From Lachnospiraceae bacterium (lineage in GTDB: Bacteria; Bacillota; Clostridia; Lachnospirales; Lachnospiraceae), in assembly GCA_030536685.1 (NCBI GenBank), contig JAUNPP010000014.1, forward strand, positions 1 to 37,003: a stretch of 37,003 bases of DNA, in the 5' to 3' direction. The position numbers and the translations under genes were made by a program. Each line of letters starts with the position of its first letter. The stretch's first letter is position 1. Shown piece by piece: positions 23,924 through 32,054 of this stretch. Below the pieces are notes generated by a model. The model saw only the letters and a list, made by a program, of their open reading frames with translations. It made no database searches and was not told the origin of the DNA.

Positions 23924-25165
23924 ATGCTGATAAATAAAAAAGCAAAAATTCAGTATAAAAAAAAGAAGATACTGGAATATCTGAAAAGCAGAAACGGGAG
24001 AATTGTGATCATTGCTGCTGTTGCAGCAGTGATCTTATTTGCTGGTATTCATATCTGGAATCGTGACAGTCTTGCCAGAGAAGGGCTGGAACTTTGCAGA
24101 AAGGGCGAATATGCGGAAGCACAGGCCTGGTTTAAAAATGCCATAATTGCAGATAATATGAACCCGGAGTATTATAATTATCTGGGTCTGGCATATCTGG
24201 GAAGTCAAGAGTATGAGGATGCAGCAAAGCAGTTTCAGCTGGCGCTTAACCTGGATGAGGAAAGTCAGCCGGCATATCGCGGGCTGGGAATTGCTGCGTA
24301 TAAAACCGGGGATTATGAGGCTTCTATCGGATATCTGAATCAGGCGCTGGATTATTCCGGTATTCGGATCAGCGATATGGAATATGACATTTTGTGGTAT
24401 CGTGCGGATGCTCAGAAGGCATTGGAGAATTATGAGGGAGCCGCGGAGACCTATGGTATTTTACTGGAGCTGGAAGGTGATACTGCATTATGCCGTTATT
24501 ACCGTGGAAGTATGTACTGTTTTCTTGATAAAAAAGAAGCTGCAATGGCTGATTTTGACGCCGCAGTGAAGATGAAAGGCAACGGCTATGAGCTGTTCTG
24601 GAATATATATGACAGTATGGCGCAGGCCGGGTGGACAAAGGAAGCGGAGGAATACCTGAAGCTGACGAAGATGCCGGGCTATGTGGACTCGGAAAAGAAC
24701 GGTTCCGCTGAGGAAATCCGCAGATATCAGGGAATGATCGAGTTTGTCTGCAAGGATTATAAACGGGCAATTGAGCTGCTGTCTCTGAATACTATGAAAA
24801 ATGACGAGAAGGCACAGGTTTATCTGGCTCTTGCCTACGAGATGAATAAAGATTCGGATAAGGCGCTGCAAATCTATCTGGAGCAGGTTAATGCAGAGAA
24901 CGCAGGAGCCGCGGATTACAATCGTATTGCGCGTTATCTGATGCGCAATTCACAGGGAGAACAGGCAGTAAAATATCTGAAAAAAGGAATTAAACTCTTT
25001 AATCAGAGTGATCTGAAGGATCTGTATTACAATATGGTTTCTGCCTATGAATCCTACGGTGCTTATGAGGAGGCGCTGAACAGTTTGATAAAATATACCT
25101 CACTTTATGGAGAAGATGAAGCTGCAGCTCATGAAAAGGCATTTTTGAAAGAGCGCATACAGTAA
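23924..25165 (+). CDS. Membrane-anchored TPR-repeat protein
   Basis: 413 residues. A basic N-terminus and one membrane segment (about 26-44) are followed by tetratricopeptide repeats over most of the rest. Examples are AREGLELCRKGEYAEAQAWF, YNYLGLAYLGSQEYEDAAKQ, YRGLGIAAYKTGDYEASIGY and AQVYLALAYEMNKDSDKALQ. TPR arrays are protein-binding scaffolds; the partner is unknown. It lies 21 bases after dut and is probably co-transcribed with nrdG-dut. No enzyme motif is visible. Confidence 0.85.
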   Translation: MLINKKAKIQYKKKKILEYLKSRNGRIVIIAAVAAVILFAGIHIWNRDSLAREGLELCRKGEYAEAQAWFKNAIIADNMNPEYYNYLGLAYLGSQEYEDAAKQFQLALNLDEESQPAYRGLGIAAYKTGDYEASIGYLNQALDYSGIRISDMEYDILWYRADAQKALENYEGAAETYGILLELEGDTALCRYYRGSMYCFLDKKEAAMADFDAAVKMKGNGYELFWNIYDSMAQAGWTKEAEEYLKLTKMPGYVDSEKNGSAEEIRRYQGMIEFVCKDYKRAIELLSLNTMKNDEKAQVYLALAYEMNKDSDKALQIYLEQVNAENAGAADYNRIARYLMRNSQGEQAVKYLKKGIKLFNQSDLKDLYYNMVSAYESYGAYEEALNSLIKYTSLYGEDEAAAHEKAFLKERIQ

Positions 25166-25225
25166 CGGATATCGCAGGAAATGCGAAGAGCGGCTGCAGC
25201 GCAGGATAGAATTTCACGAAGCAGA

Positions 25226-25267
25226 TTTTCAGGAAGGAAATTCAGGAAGAAAATTTAGGAAGGAAAA
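25226..25267 (+). repeat. Triplicated AGGAAGGAAA-like segment before hflX
   Basis: Three short near-copies (TTTCAGGAAGGAAA, TTCAGGAAGAAAA, TTTAGGAAGGAAAA) end at the hflX start, giving three potential ribosome binding sites in a row. Only the last is at a normal distance. Confidence 0.4.
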
Positions 25268-25271
25268 CTGG

Positions 25272-26567
25272 ATGATAACAACGAAACAAAAGGAAGAGCG
25301 TCTGATTCTTGTTACGGTTTGTACGGGCCAGATGGAGTTTGCCGAGCGCTCTCTGGATGAACTGGAGGATCTGGTTGATACGGCAGGCGGCGTGACGGTC
25401 GGCCGACTGATCCAGAACCGGGAACAGATTCATCCGGGGACATATCTGGGCAGCGGTAAGCTGGACGAACTGATAGAGATGATCTATCAGACCAGGGCAG
25501 ATGGAATTGTCTGTGATGATGAGCTTTCACCGGCTCAGCTGCGTAACATGGAAGATATTTTGAAAACTACAATAATGGATCGGACACTTGTTATTCTGGA
25601 TATATTTGCAAAGCATGCTACTACACATGAAGGTAAAATTCAGGTTGAGCTGGCTCAGTTAAAGTACCGGGCGGCGCGTCTGGTTGGTCTTCGTGCCAGT
25701 CTGTCGCGTCTGGGCGGCGGAATCGGTACCAGAGGACCTGGTGAAAAGAAGCTGGAAGCAGACAGGCGTTATATTCATGAGCGAATCAGCGTGTTAAAGG
25801 CAGAGCTTCGGGAGGTGGTGCGCCACCGGGAGATCACCAGACAGAAGCGAAGCGGTTCTATGCTGCCGATGGCGGCAATTGTAGGCTATACGAATGCGGG
25901 TAAATCCACCTTATTCAATCGTCTGACCGGCGCTGGTGTTCTCGCAGAGGATCAGCTCTTTGCGACATTGGATCCGGCTGTCCGTGTAATGGAAACAGAG
26001 GAGGGACAGAAGCTTTTGCTGTCCGATACAGTTGGATTTATTAACAAATTACCGCATAATCTGATAGAAGCTTTTCGAAGTACACTGGAGGAAACACGTT
26101 ATGCGGATATGATCATCCATGTGGTAGATGCATCAGATCCGCAAATGGATTTGCATATGTACGTGGTTTATGATACACTGAGAGAACTCGGTATTACAGA
26201 CAAGCCTGTTATCACGGTATTTAATAAGATGGATGCGGTGCGCAGAGCTCAACAGGAGGTTCGTCCGTCGGGCGAAGCTTTTGGAGAACCGGAGATGCCG
26301 GTAAGGATCTACCGGGATTCCAGAGCCGATGCTGTTTTCAGAATTTCCGCGGCAGACGGACAGGGTGTTTCAGAGCTGGAGAAGGGAATTCTGAAGCTGC
26401 TGCGGGCACAGAGCGTGTTTGTGGAAAAGCTGTTTCCTTATGAAAAAGCGGGCAAGGTTCAGCTGATTCGTCAGTATGGACAGCTTCTTGAAGAGGAATA
26501 CACAGAAGATGGAATACAGGTGAAAGGATATATTCCCTCTCAGCTGTTTGGACAGTTATACGAATAA
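25272..26567 (+). CDS. hflX: Ribosome-associated GTPase HflX
   Basis: 431 residues, normal for HflX, which splits or rescues stalled ribosomes under stress. The N-terminal domain has YLGSGKLDEL and DDELSPAQLRNMEDIL. A glycine-rich linker has LGGGIGTRGPGEKKLEADRR. The GTPase domain has G1 GYTNAGKST (205-213), G3 DTVGF and G4 NKMD. A C-terminal domain of about 60 residues follows. ATG 25272 follows AGGAAGG. A hairpin terminator that overlaps NrdR-box-like sequence closes the operon. Confidence 0.93.
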   Translation: MITTKQKEERLILVTVCTGQMEFAERSLDELEDLVDTAGGVTVGRLIQNREQIHPGTYLGSGKLDELIEMIYQTRADGIVCDDELSPAQLRNMEDILKTTIMDRTLVILDIFAKHATTHEGKIQVELAQLKYRAARLVGLRASLSRLGGGIGTRGPGEKKLEADRRYIHERISVLKAELREVVRHREITRQKRSGSMLPMAAIVGYTNAGKSTLFNRLTGAGVLAEDQLFATLDPAVRVMETEEGQKLLLSDTVGFINKLPHNLIEAFRSTLEETRYADMIIHVVDASDPQMDLHMYVVYDTLRELGITDKPVITVFNKMDAVRRAQQEVRPSGEAFGEPEMPVRIYRDSRADAVFRISAADGQGVSELEKGILKLLRAQSVFVEKLFPYEKAGKVQLIRQYGQLLEEEYTEDGIQVKGYIPSQLFGQLYE

Positions 26568-26614
26568 TCTGATGGACAAATGTACGTCGCACACAGAATT
26601 TGGATGAAGTCAAT

Positions 26615-26662
26615 ACACAATATGTGGTGTATTTAAAAAGTACAATATGGAATATATTGTGC
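26615..26662. promoter_or_regulatory. Pair of NrdR-box-like sites upstream of nrdD
   Basis: Box 1 is ACACAATATGTGGTGT (26615-26630), close to the NrdR consensus acaCwAtATaTwGtgt. Box 2 is ATGGAATATATTGTGC (26647-26662), best in its right part. They start exactly 32 bases apart, the usual three-turn spacing, and end nine bases before the -35. NrdR is the common ribonucleotide reductase repressor. Confidence 0.65.
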
Positions 26663-26668
26663 TTTTTT
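26635..26668 (+). terminator. Terminator after hflX, overlapping NrdR box 2
   Basis: AAAAAGTACAATAT pairs with ATATTGTGCTTTTT (one G-U) around a five-base loop, followed by another T. It can act in either direction. Confidence 0.7.
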
Positions 26669-26670
26669 CA

Positions 26671-26699
26671 TTGACTCTGAAATGTACCACTGGTATAAT
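26671..26699 (+). promoter_or_regulatory. Promoter of nrdD
   Basis: TTGACT (26671-26676), a 17-base spacer and a perfect TATAAT (26694-26699), with TGG giving an extended -10. This strong promoter lies directly after the NrdR-box-like sites. Confidence 0.85.
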
Positions 26700-26706
26700 T
26701 TTTTAA

Positions 26707-26733
26707 GTCCCGTTACCGGAAAGGTGATGGGAC
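26707..26733 (+). other. Hairpin at the 5' end of the nrdD leader
   Basis: GTCCCGTTACC pairs with GGTGATGGGAC (G-U pairs included) around GGAAA, an 11-pair stem at the very start of the transcript. It may stabilise the mRNA or regulate it. No known riboswitch fits its small size. Confidence 0.55.
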
Positions 26734-26772
26734 ATTGCTGTCGAATTATTTTTAACTGGAGGTTTTGTATAG

Positions 26773-29262
26773 ATGTTGAAGGTTCATAAAAGAGACGGAG
26801 AGATTGCAGAATTTAAACTTGGTAAAATCCGTGATGCTGTTGAGAAGGCATTTGTGGCTACGGATAGTTTTTATGATGAGGAAATTCTCAACCTGCTGGC
26901 TTTGCGTGTAACGGCTGATTTTCAGAAATATATTCATGACGGAGGAATTTCTGTTGAGGAAATTCAGGATAGTGTGGAACATACTCTGGAACAGGCCGGA
27001 TATACAGAGGTGGCCAAGGCATATATTCTTTACAGAAAGCAGCGTGAAAAGATGCGCAACATGCATTCTGCTATTTTGAACTACAAGGATGTGGTGGATA
27101 GTTATCTGAAGGTGGAGGACTGGCGTGTAAAGGAAAACTCGACAGTTACCTATTCTGTCGGAGGACTGATCTTAAGCAATTCCGGTGCAATCACCGCTAA
27201 TTACTGGCTTTCAGAGGTGTATGATGAGGAAATCGCGAATGCACACAGAAACGCGGAGATTCATATCCATGACCTGTCCATGCTGACCGGTTATTGTGCG
27301 GGCTGGTCTTTAAAGCAGCTGATCAAGCAGGGGTTGGGCGGAATTACGGGAAAGATCACATCAGGGCCTGCAAAGCATCTTTCTGTTCTTTGCAACCAGA
27401 TGGTGAATTTCCTGGGCATTATGCAGAATGAATGGGCCGGTGCGCAGGCATTTTCTTCTTTTGACACGTATCTGGCTCCGTTTGTAAAAGCGGATCATTT
27501 AAACTATGAACAGGTATTGCAGTGCATTCAGTCATTTGTATATGGCGTCAATACGCCAAGCCGCTGGGGTACACAGGCTCCGTTTTCCAATATTACACTG
27601 GATTGGACGGTACCGGATGATCTGGCAGAGCTTCCGGCTATCGTAGGCGGCAAGGAGATGGATTTCTGTTATAAAGACTGTAAAAAAGAAATGGAAATGG
27701 TCAATAAGGCTTTTATTGAGACCATGATCGAGGGCGATTATAATGGACGCGGTTTCCAGTACCCGATTCCTACATATTCAATTACCAATGATTTTGACTG
27801 GTCTGATACGGAAAATAATCGTCTGCTTTTTGAGATGACGGCCAAATATGGTACGCCGTATTTTTCAAATTATATTAACAGTGATATGGAACCAAGCGAC
27901 GTGCGCAGTATGTGCTGCAGGCTGCGTCTTGACCTGCGTGAGCTTCGTAAGAAAACAGGCGGATTCTTTGGTTCCGGTGAAAGTACCGGTTCTGTTGGCG
28001 TAGTAACCATCAATATCCCACGTATTGCTTATCTGGCGGAGGATGAGGCGGATTTCTACAAACGTCTGGATCATCTGATGGATTTGGCAGCTAAGTCTCT
28101 TAAAATGAAGCGGGAAGTGATTTCTCAGTTCCTGGAGGCAGGTCTTTATCCGTATACCAGGCATTATCTTGGCAATTTCTCCAATCATTTTTCAACAATC
28201 GGCTTGATTGGTATGAATGAAGCCGGTCTGAATGCAAAATGGATTCGTCAGGATATGACGCATGAGGCTTGCCAGAGCTTTACAAAGGACGTGCTGAACC
28301 ATATGAGGGAGCGTCTGTCAGATTATCAGGAAATGTATGGAGATCTTTATAATCTGGAAGCAACACCGGCGGAATCTACAACGTATCGTCTGGCAAAGCA
28401 TGACAGAGAACGTTATCCTGATATTATTACAGCCGGAGCAGCAGGCGAGACTCCTTATTATACCAACAGTTCGCATCTGCCGGTAAACTATACCTCCGAT
28501 ATCTTTGATGCGCTGGATATTCAGGATGAACTTCAGACATTATATACCTCGGGAACTGTATTCCACGCATTTCTGGGAGAAAAGCTTCCTGACTGGAAGG
28601 CGGCAGCGAAGCTTGTACGTACAATTGCAGCAAATTATAAGCTGCCGTACTATACGATTTCACCGACCTATTCAATCTGTAAAAATCACGGATATATCAG
28701 CGGTGAAGTTGGCATCTGTCCGATTTGCGGAGAAAAAACAGAAATTTATTCCCGAATTACAGGATATTACCGTCCGGTACAGAACTGGAACGAAGGCAAG
28801 CTTCAGGAATATAAAGACCGTGTAACCTATGACCCGGTTCATTCCAAAGGTAAGAAAGGATTTACAGGAATTGCAGGCAATGTAGTAACAGCGGAAGGCT
28901 TTACTGAACCCCTTACTGAAGCAGAAGTTCTGCCGGAAAGAGTTGCTGAATCCTTTGCCGAAGCAGAAGTTCTGTCGGAAAGAGTTGCTGAATCCTTTAC
29001 TGAAGCAGAAATTCTGCCGGAAGACGAACTGAATCGTACACCGAGCCGTTTTCTGTTTGTAACAGATACCTGCCCGAACTGCAAAGCAGCAAAAAGCTTC
29101 CTCCGCGGTTTGAATTATGAAGAAGTCAATGCATCCGAACATCCGGAATTAACCGAAAAATACGGGGTAAGACAGGCGCCGACTCTTGTGGTATTAGATG
29201 AAGAAGGAATGCATCGCTTTGCGAATGCGTCGAATATTAAAAAATATGTAGATAGAGTATAA
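26773..29262 (+). CDS. nrdD: Class III anaerobic ribonucleoside-triphosphate reductase with C-terminal redoxin domain
   Basis: 829 residues; this oxygen-sensitive enzyme makes dNTPs from NTPs. The N-terminal ATP cone (about 1-92, LKVHKRDGEIAEFKLGKIRD) senses ATP/dATP. The barrel domain has HIHDLSMLTGYCAGWSL, NTPSRWGTQAPFSNITLDW and SMCCRLRLD. A zinc site uses C636-x2-H639 and C649-x2-C652, followed by the glycyl radical loop RITGYY (Gly664). A linker (about 712-755) has 14-residue repeats. The C-terminal domain (about 756-829) has FLFVTDTCPNCKAAKSFL with CPNC (767-770) and a cis-proline APTLVV, as in glutaredoxin/NrdH-like proteins. The fusion suggests a built-in dithiol reductant instead of formate. 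ATG 26773 follows TGGAGG. Confidence 0.95.
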   Translation: MLKVHKRDGEIAEFKLGKIRDAVEKAFVATDSFYDEEILNLLALRVTADFQKYIHDGGISVEEIQDSVEHTLEQAGYTEVAKAYILYRKQREKMRNMHSAILNYKDVVDSYLKVEDWRVKENSTVTYSVGGLILSNSGAITANYWLSEVYDEEIANAHRNAEIHIHDLSMLTGYCAGWSLKQLIKQGLGGITGKITSGPAKHLSVLCNQMVNFLGIMQNEWAGAQAFSSFDTYLAPFVKADHLNYEQVLQCIQSFVYGVNTPSRWGTQAPFSNITLDWTVPDDLAELPAIVGGKEMDFCYKDCKKEMEMVNKAFIETMIEGDYNGRGFQYPIPTYSITNDFDWSDTENNRLLFEMTAKYGTPYFSNYINSDMEPSDVRSMCCRLRLDLRELRKKTGGFFGSGESTGSVGVVTINIPRIAYLAEDEADFYKRLDHLMDLAAKSLKMKREVISQFLEAGLYPYTRHYLGNFSNHFSTIGLIGMNEAGLNAKWIRQDMTHEACQSFTKDVLNHMRERLSDYQEMYGDLYNLEATPAESTTYRLAKHDRERYPDIITAGAAGETPYYTNSSHLPVNYTSDIFDALDIQDELQTLYTSGTVFHAFLGEKLPDWKAAAKLVRTIAANYKLPYYTISPTYSICKNHGYISGEVGICPICGEKTEIYSRITGYYRPVQNWNEGKLQEYKDRVTYDPVHSKGKKGFTGIAGNVVTAEGFTEPLTEAEVLPERVAESFAEAEVLSERVAESFTEAEILPEDELNRTPSRFLFVTDTCPNCKAAKSFLRGLNYEEVNASEHPELTEKYGVRQAPTLVVLDEEGMHRFANASNIKKYVDRV
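28918..29019 (+). repeat. 42-bp repeats in the nrdD linker
   Basis: In-frame copies start at 28918, 28960 and 29002 (the third partial). They encode EAEVLPERVAESFA, EAEVLSERVAESFT and EAEILPED, joining the reductase core to its redoxin domain. Confidence 0.85.
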
Positions 29263-29298
29263 CGACATCGTTTTCTGCTGAGGCAGAATGTTTATTTG

Positions 29299-29398
29299 AA
29301 AAACACGGTGGGCGTCGAATACGAAATCTTTCCCGGAGAGGAGTCCAAAGACTCTGATCTGTCAGGAAAGACTGGTATTCGACGCCTGCCGTGTTTTT
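29299..29398. terminator. Very long stem-loop, probable nrdD terminator
   Basis: AAAAACACGG-TG-GGCGTCGAATAC (29299-29322) pairs with GTATTCGACGCC-TG-CCGTGTTTTT (29375-29398). Inside are CTTTCC/GGAAAG and an apical GAGTC-CAAA-GACTC. The T-tract at the right end fits termination of nrdD, and the A-tract allows the reverse. The 100-base folded core is far larger than a normal terminator. Confidence 0.65.
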
Positions 29399-29419
29399 TA
29401 GGTATAAAAAAGCCAAAAA

Positions 29420-29507
29420 GCCGTACACCCCATATACAGGTCTCCTGGAGAACATGGGGCAGGATTCGCCCCGATCTTCGGAGAGCCTTATAGATTGGGT
29501 GTACGGC
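29420..29507 (-). terminator. Second long stem-loop, probable minus-strand terminator
   Basis: GCCGTACACCC (29420-29430) pairs with GGGTGTACGGC (29497-29507). Internal helices are AGGTCTCC/GGAGAGCCT (one mismatch) and GGGGC/GCCCC. On the minus strand the stem is followed by TTTTTGGCTTTTTT, fitting termination of the convergent gene at 29533-30090. Confidence 0.6.
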
Positions 29508-29532
29508 GTCAAATGAAAAACTACAATATTTT

Positions 29533-30090
29533 TTAAGCTGCCAGTGCGCTTAATACACTTTTGTTTACTGCGATAATATATTCGCAGTCACTTTCAATAC
29601 TGTGATTCGGAAGAGTGAGATATTCTTTGTGTTTCTGCTGAATGAAGCGGATAATCTCACGGGTACTCATGCGGTCTTCGAGTGGGGTGAATTTGACATC
29701 AAGTGCCTTTCCACTCTGAAAATATTCGCGCAGGCGAAGCTTCAGATACTGCTCATAATGGCAGTGATCTTTCAGATTTCCGGGATAAATGGAGTTGTGA
29801 GGGTATGTGAAATAGTCTGCGATATAGTGCAGAATTTCTCCCACGGTGATGCAGTCGCGGCGATTTAAATAGGTAGCAGCTGTGCGTACACGATGAAGAC
29901 GTACACGTTCCATGTAATCCTGGATTAAAGGTAATGTATTTTCAATATTATGCTTTGTTGTTAAAAATGAGGGGCGGCAATCCGGCAGAATACTTCCGGC
30001 GTAAAAGAAATAGCGATGATATGTTAACAGTTTCTGATGTCTATCGTTAGTTAAAAATCTTGCAAGACCAATATGTGATTTCTTTCTCAT
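29533..30090 (-). CDS. Zinc-dependent phospholipase C-like family protein
   Basis: 185 residues. The family pattern is SHIGLARFL at the N-terminus, FYAGSILPDCRPSF, then EILHYIADYFTYPHNSIYPG with HCHYEQYLKLRLREY. Conserved His and Asp residues (HYIAD, PHN, HCHYE) resemble the metal-binding set of zinc-dependent phospholipase C/S1-P1-type folds. No signal peptide is evident, so it is probably cytoplasmic. Substrate and role are unknown. The start follows AGGAGA on the minus strand. It is convergent with nrdD and divergent from the phosphatase gene. Confidence 0.72.
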   Translation of the reverse strand: MRKKSHIGLARFLTNDRHQKLLTYHRYFFYAGSILPDCRPSFLTTKHNIENTLPLIQDYMERVRLHRVRTAATYLNRRDCITVGEILHYIADYFTYPHNSIYPGNLKDHCHYEQYLKLRLREYFQSGKALDVKFTPLEDRMSTREIIRFIQQKHKEYLTLPNHSIESDCEYIIAVNKSVLSALAA

Positions 30091-30386
30091 AAGGGATTGT
30101 CTCCTTTAATACCCGGTGTTCAACGTGAAACCGGTGTATGTTAGTTCGCCTTAACTTGTTTCCTGTAACAGGATATCATGATTTTGTAAAAAATAATAGT
30201 GGCATTTATGATAAAATATGAAAAAAGTTTTTTGCATTTATGTAAAAAATGAATAAAGTCTTATTGGGCAGGAGGCTGTAGGAGGGGGGATTGTGAGGAT
30301 TATCAGAGCGAATTTTTTATGTGGGAAACAGAAAGTTAACAAAGTTGGAAGAAAAATATAAAAAACTTCGACATATTTAAAAAAGT
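30091..30386. other. AT-rich divergent intergenic region
   Basis: The 474-base gap between the minus-strand phospholipase-like gene and the phosphatase holds a small palindrome TCCTGTAACAGGA (30161-30173), AT-rich DNA and the phosphatase promoter at its right. No reading frame, RNA gene or riboswitch could be recognised. A promoter for the minus-strand gene is expected here but not clear. Confidence 0.4.
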
Positions 30387-30415
30387 GTTGCTTTTAAAAG
30401 GATAGTAACCTATAA
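30387..30415 (+). promoter_or_regulatory. Promoter of the phosphatase-kinase operon
   Basis: TTGCTT (30387-30392), a 17-base spacer and a perfect TATAAT (30410-30415). The leader would be about 143 bases and has one short stem (CAGCA/TGCTG near 30465-30490). Confidence 0.65.
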
Positions 30416-30564
30416 TCGTAAACAGATATAGGTATAGGTAAACCGTGTCAGCAATACTGTACCAGCAGATGCTTATAGATGCTGTGAATGTCAGGCGTCA
30501 GCATACTTGTGATTCCTGAATGGAACAGGGCAGCAGCGGCCGGTTTCATGATTGAGGATTTGTT

Positions 30565-31926
30565 ATGAAAACAACATTTGCAGTATGCACTACCGTAGGG
30601 CGCATCAGAAAAGAAAACCAGGATAATTTTTATTTGAATGGAACCACTAAACAAATGCAGATTGCTGATATTTCACTCGAAGGAAGTTCTGATGAAGATG
30701 GTCAGGTATTTGCGGTTTGTGATGGCATGGGTGGTGAAGATGCAGGTGAAGTAGCCGCTTTTCTGGCTGTTGAAGAGATGAAAAGGTATTCCAGGGAGAA
30801 TTTTTACCGACAGTGGAAAAAATATATTCATTCAGCTAATAATGCGATATGTGCCTATCAGGATGAACATGATTTCCAGATGGGCACTACTTTTGCCGGG
30901 CTGATCTTACATCATAATTGTATGCAGGCGGTTAACGTTGGTGACAGCAGGATTTACAGAATTCGGGATGGGCAGATGATGCAGCTGTCAAAAGATCATA
31001 CGGAGTTTCAGCTGATGGTTGATGCGGGGATTATGAAGCAGGAGGATTTTTCAAAAACCACTGCGCATAATCATTTGACGCAAAGTCTGGGAATTGATGA
31101 GAAGGATATGAAATTGGAGCCATTTCACTCAAGACCGGAGGAAATACAGGATCAGGATATGTTTCTGTTATGCAGTGACGGACTCTATGGCGTGCTTTCG
31201 GATGAGGAGATAGCAGCAGCTGCAATGGAAAAGGAATCTGTTCTGATTCGCAGCCGCAAGCTGGTGGATTGTGCTGAGCGTAAGGGAAGCAAGGATAATA
31301 TCACGGTTCTTCTGATTTCAGTATCTGAAGAAAAACAGATAGTATCGGAGAAGATAACTTCAGAGGAGGCGTCGGCAGAAACAGAGTTTAAGCAGTCTGC
31401 TGAGGTAAAATCGGGGAAAGCAATGCCGCGGGAGATGATGGCGCGGAAGACAATGCCGCGGAAAGTGAAATACATAGTACTTGTGTCTTGGTTGGTGTTA
31501 TTTGCAGCCTACAGCATATATTCCTGGAAAAATCCCAAAGTGCCTGATGTTGTTGGAATGGATCAAAAACAGGCGGAGCAGTTAATTCGTGATAAAGGAT
31601 TTCAGGTTAATACTGCGGCAGGGTATACTGATCTGATAGAAAAAGGACGCATTTTTATCCAATCGAAAACGGGAAATAAAAGAGCTTCCCGGGGAAGCAG
31701 AGTTTCGCTGGTTGTCAGCCTCGGAGCAAAAACCGTAACGGTAATGGATGTTATGGGAAAGGAACAGGAAGAGGCGGCAGCAATCATGACAATGTCGGGT
31801 TTTCGTGTGAATATCAGGAGGGAATACAGTGATACTGTTCCGAAGGACTGTGTCATTTCCCAGATTCCGGCGGCAGGAAGCGAGCTGGTGGTTGGAAGCG
31901 AAGTAAATCTTGTTATCAGTGAATAA
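30565..31926 (+). CDS. Membrane PP2C-type protein phosphatase with PASTA domains
   Basis: 453 residues. The PPM/PP2C domain (about 1-255) shows KENQDNFYL, CDGMGGEDAGE (Asp53), VNVGDSRIYRI, LLCSDGLYGVL (Asp205) and GSKDNITVLL (Asp244), the manganese-binding acidic set, so it should be active. A charged linker (about 256-300, with repeated MPRE/MPRK) leads to a membrane segment (about 303-321). Two PASTA-like domains follow outside: VPDVVGMDQKQAEQLIRDKG to VVSLG (about 325-390), and VMDVMGKEQEEAAAIMTMSG to VISE (about 391-453). PASTA domains bind peptidoglycan or muropeptides and normally occur on the kinase or on penicillin-binding proteins, not on the phosphatase. The kinase gene follows 128 bases later. 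The start has a GAGG site. Confidence 0.9.
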   Translation: MKTTFAVCTTVGRIRKENQDNFYLNGTTKQMQIADISLEGSSDEDGQVFAVCDGMGGEDAGEVAAFLAVEEMKRYSRENFYRQWKKYIHSANNAICAYQDEHDFQMGTTFAGLILHHNCMQAVNVGDSRIYRIRDGQMMQLSKDHTEFQLMVDAGIMKQEDFSKTTAHNHLTQSLGIDEKDMKLEPFHSRPEEIQDQDMFLLCSDGLYGVLSDEEIAAAAMEKESVLIRSRKLVDCAERKGSKDNITVLLISVSEEKQIVSEKITSEEASAETEFKQSAEVKSGKAMPREMMARKTMPRKVKYIVLVSWLVLFAAYSIYSWKNPKVPDVVGMDQKQAEQLIRDKGFQVNTAAGYTDLIEKGRIFIQSKTGNKRASRGSRVSLVVSLGAKTVTVMDVMGKEQEEAAAIMTMSGFRVNIRREYSDTVPKDCVISQIPAAGSELVVGSEVNLVISE

Positions 31927-31960
31927 ATTTCAGAACAGAAGACGGCCGTGCAGGCAGAGC

Positions 31961-32020
31961 ATATAGAAGCGGATAGAAGCAGATAAAAGCGGGTAGAAGC
32001 AGATAGAAGCGGATAAAAGC
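31961..32020. repeat. Six 10-bp tandem repeats between phosphatase and kinase genes
   Basis: Units of ten bases starting at 31961 each end in AAGC: ATATAGAAGC, GGATAGAAGC, AGATAAAAGC, GGGTAGAAGC, AGATAGAAGC, GGATAAAAGC. They are noncoding and purine-rich, one unit per helical turn. Confidence 0.8.
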
Positions 32021-32054
32021 ATGACGGCGGTATGATATAGAGGAGTGAGTAGAA

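Noticed and set aside
29299..29507. Known riboswitch, hammerhead ribozyme or CRISPR repeat
   Set aside because: No conserved core motif of these classes was seen, and there are no regularly spaced direct repeats with spacers.
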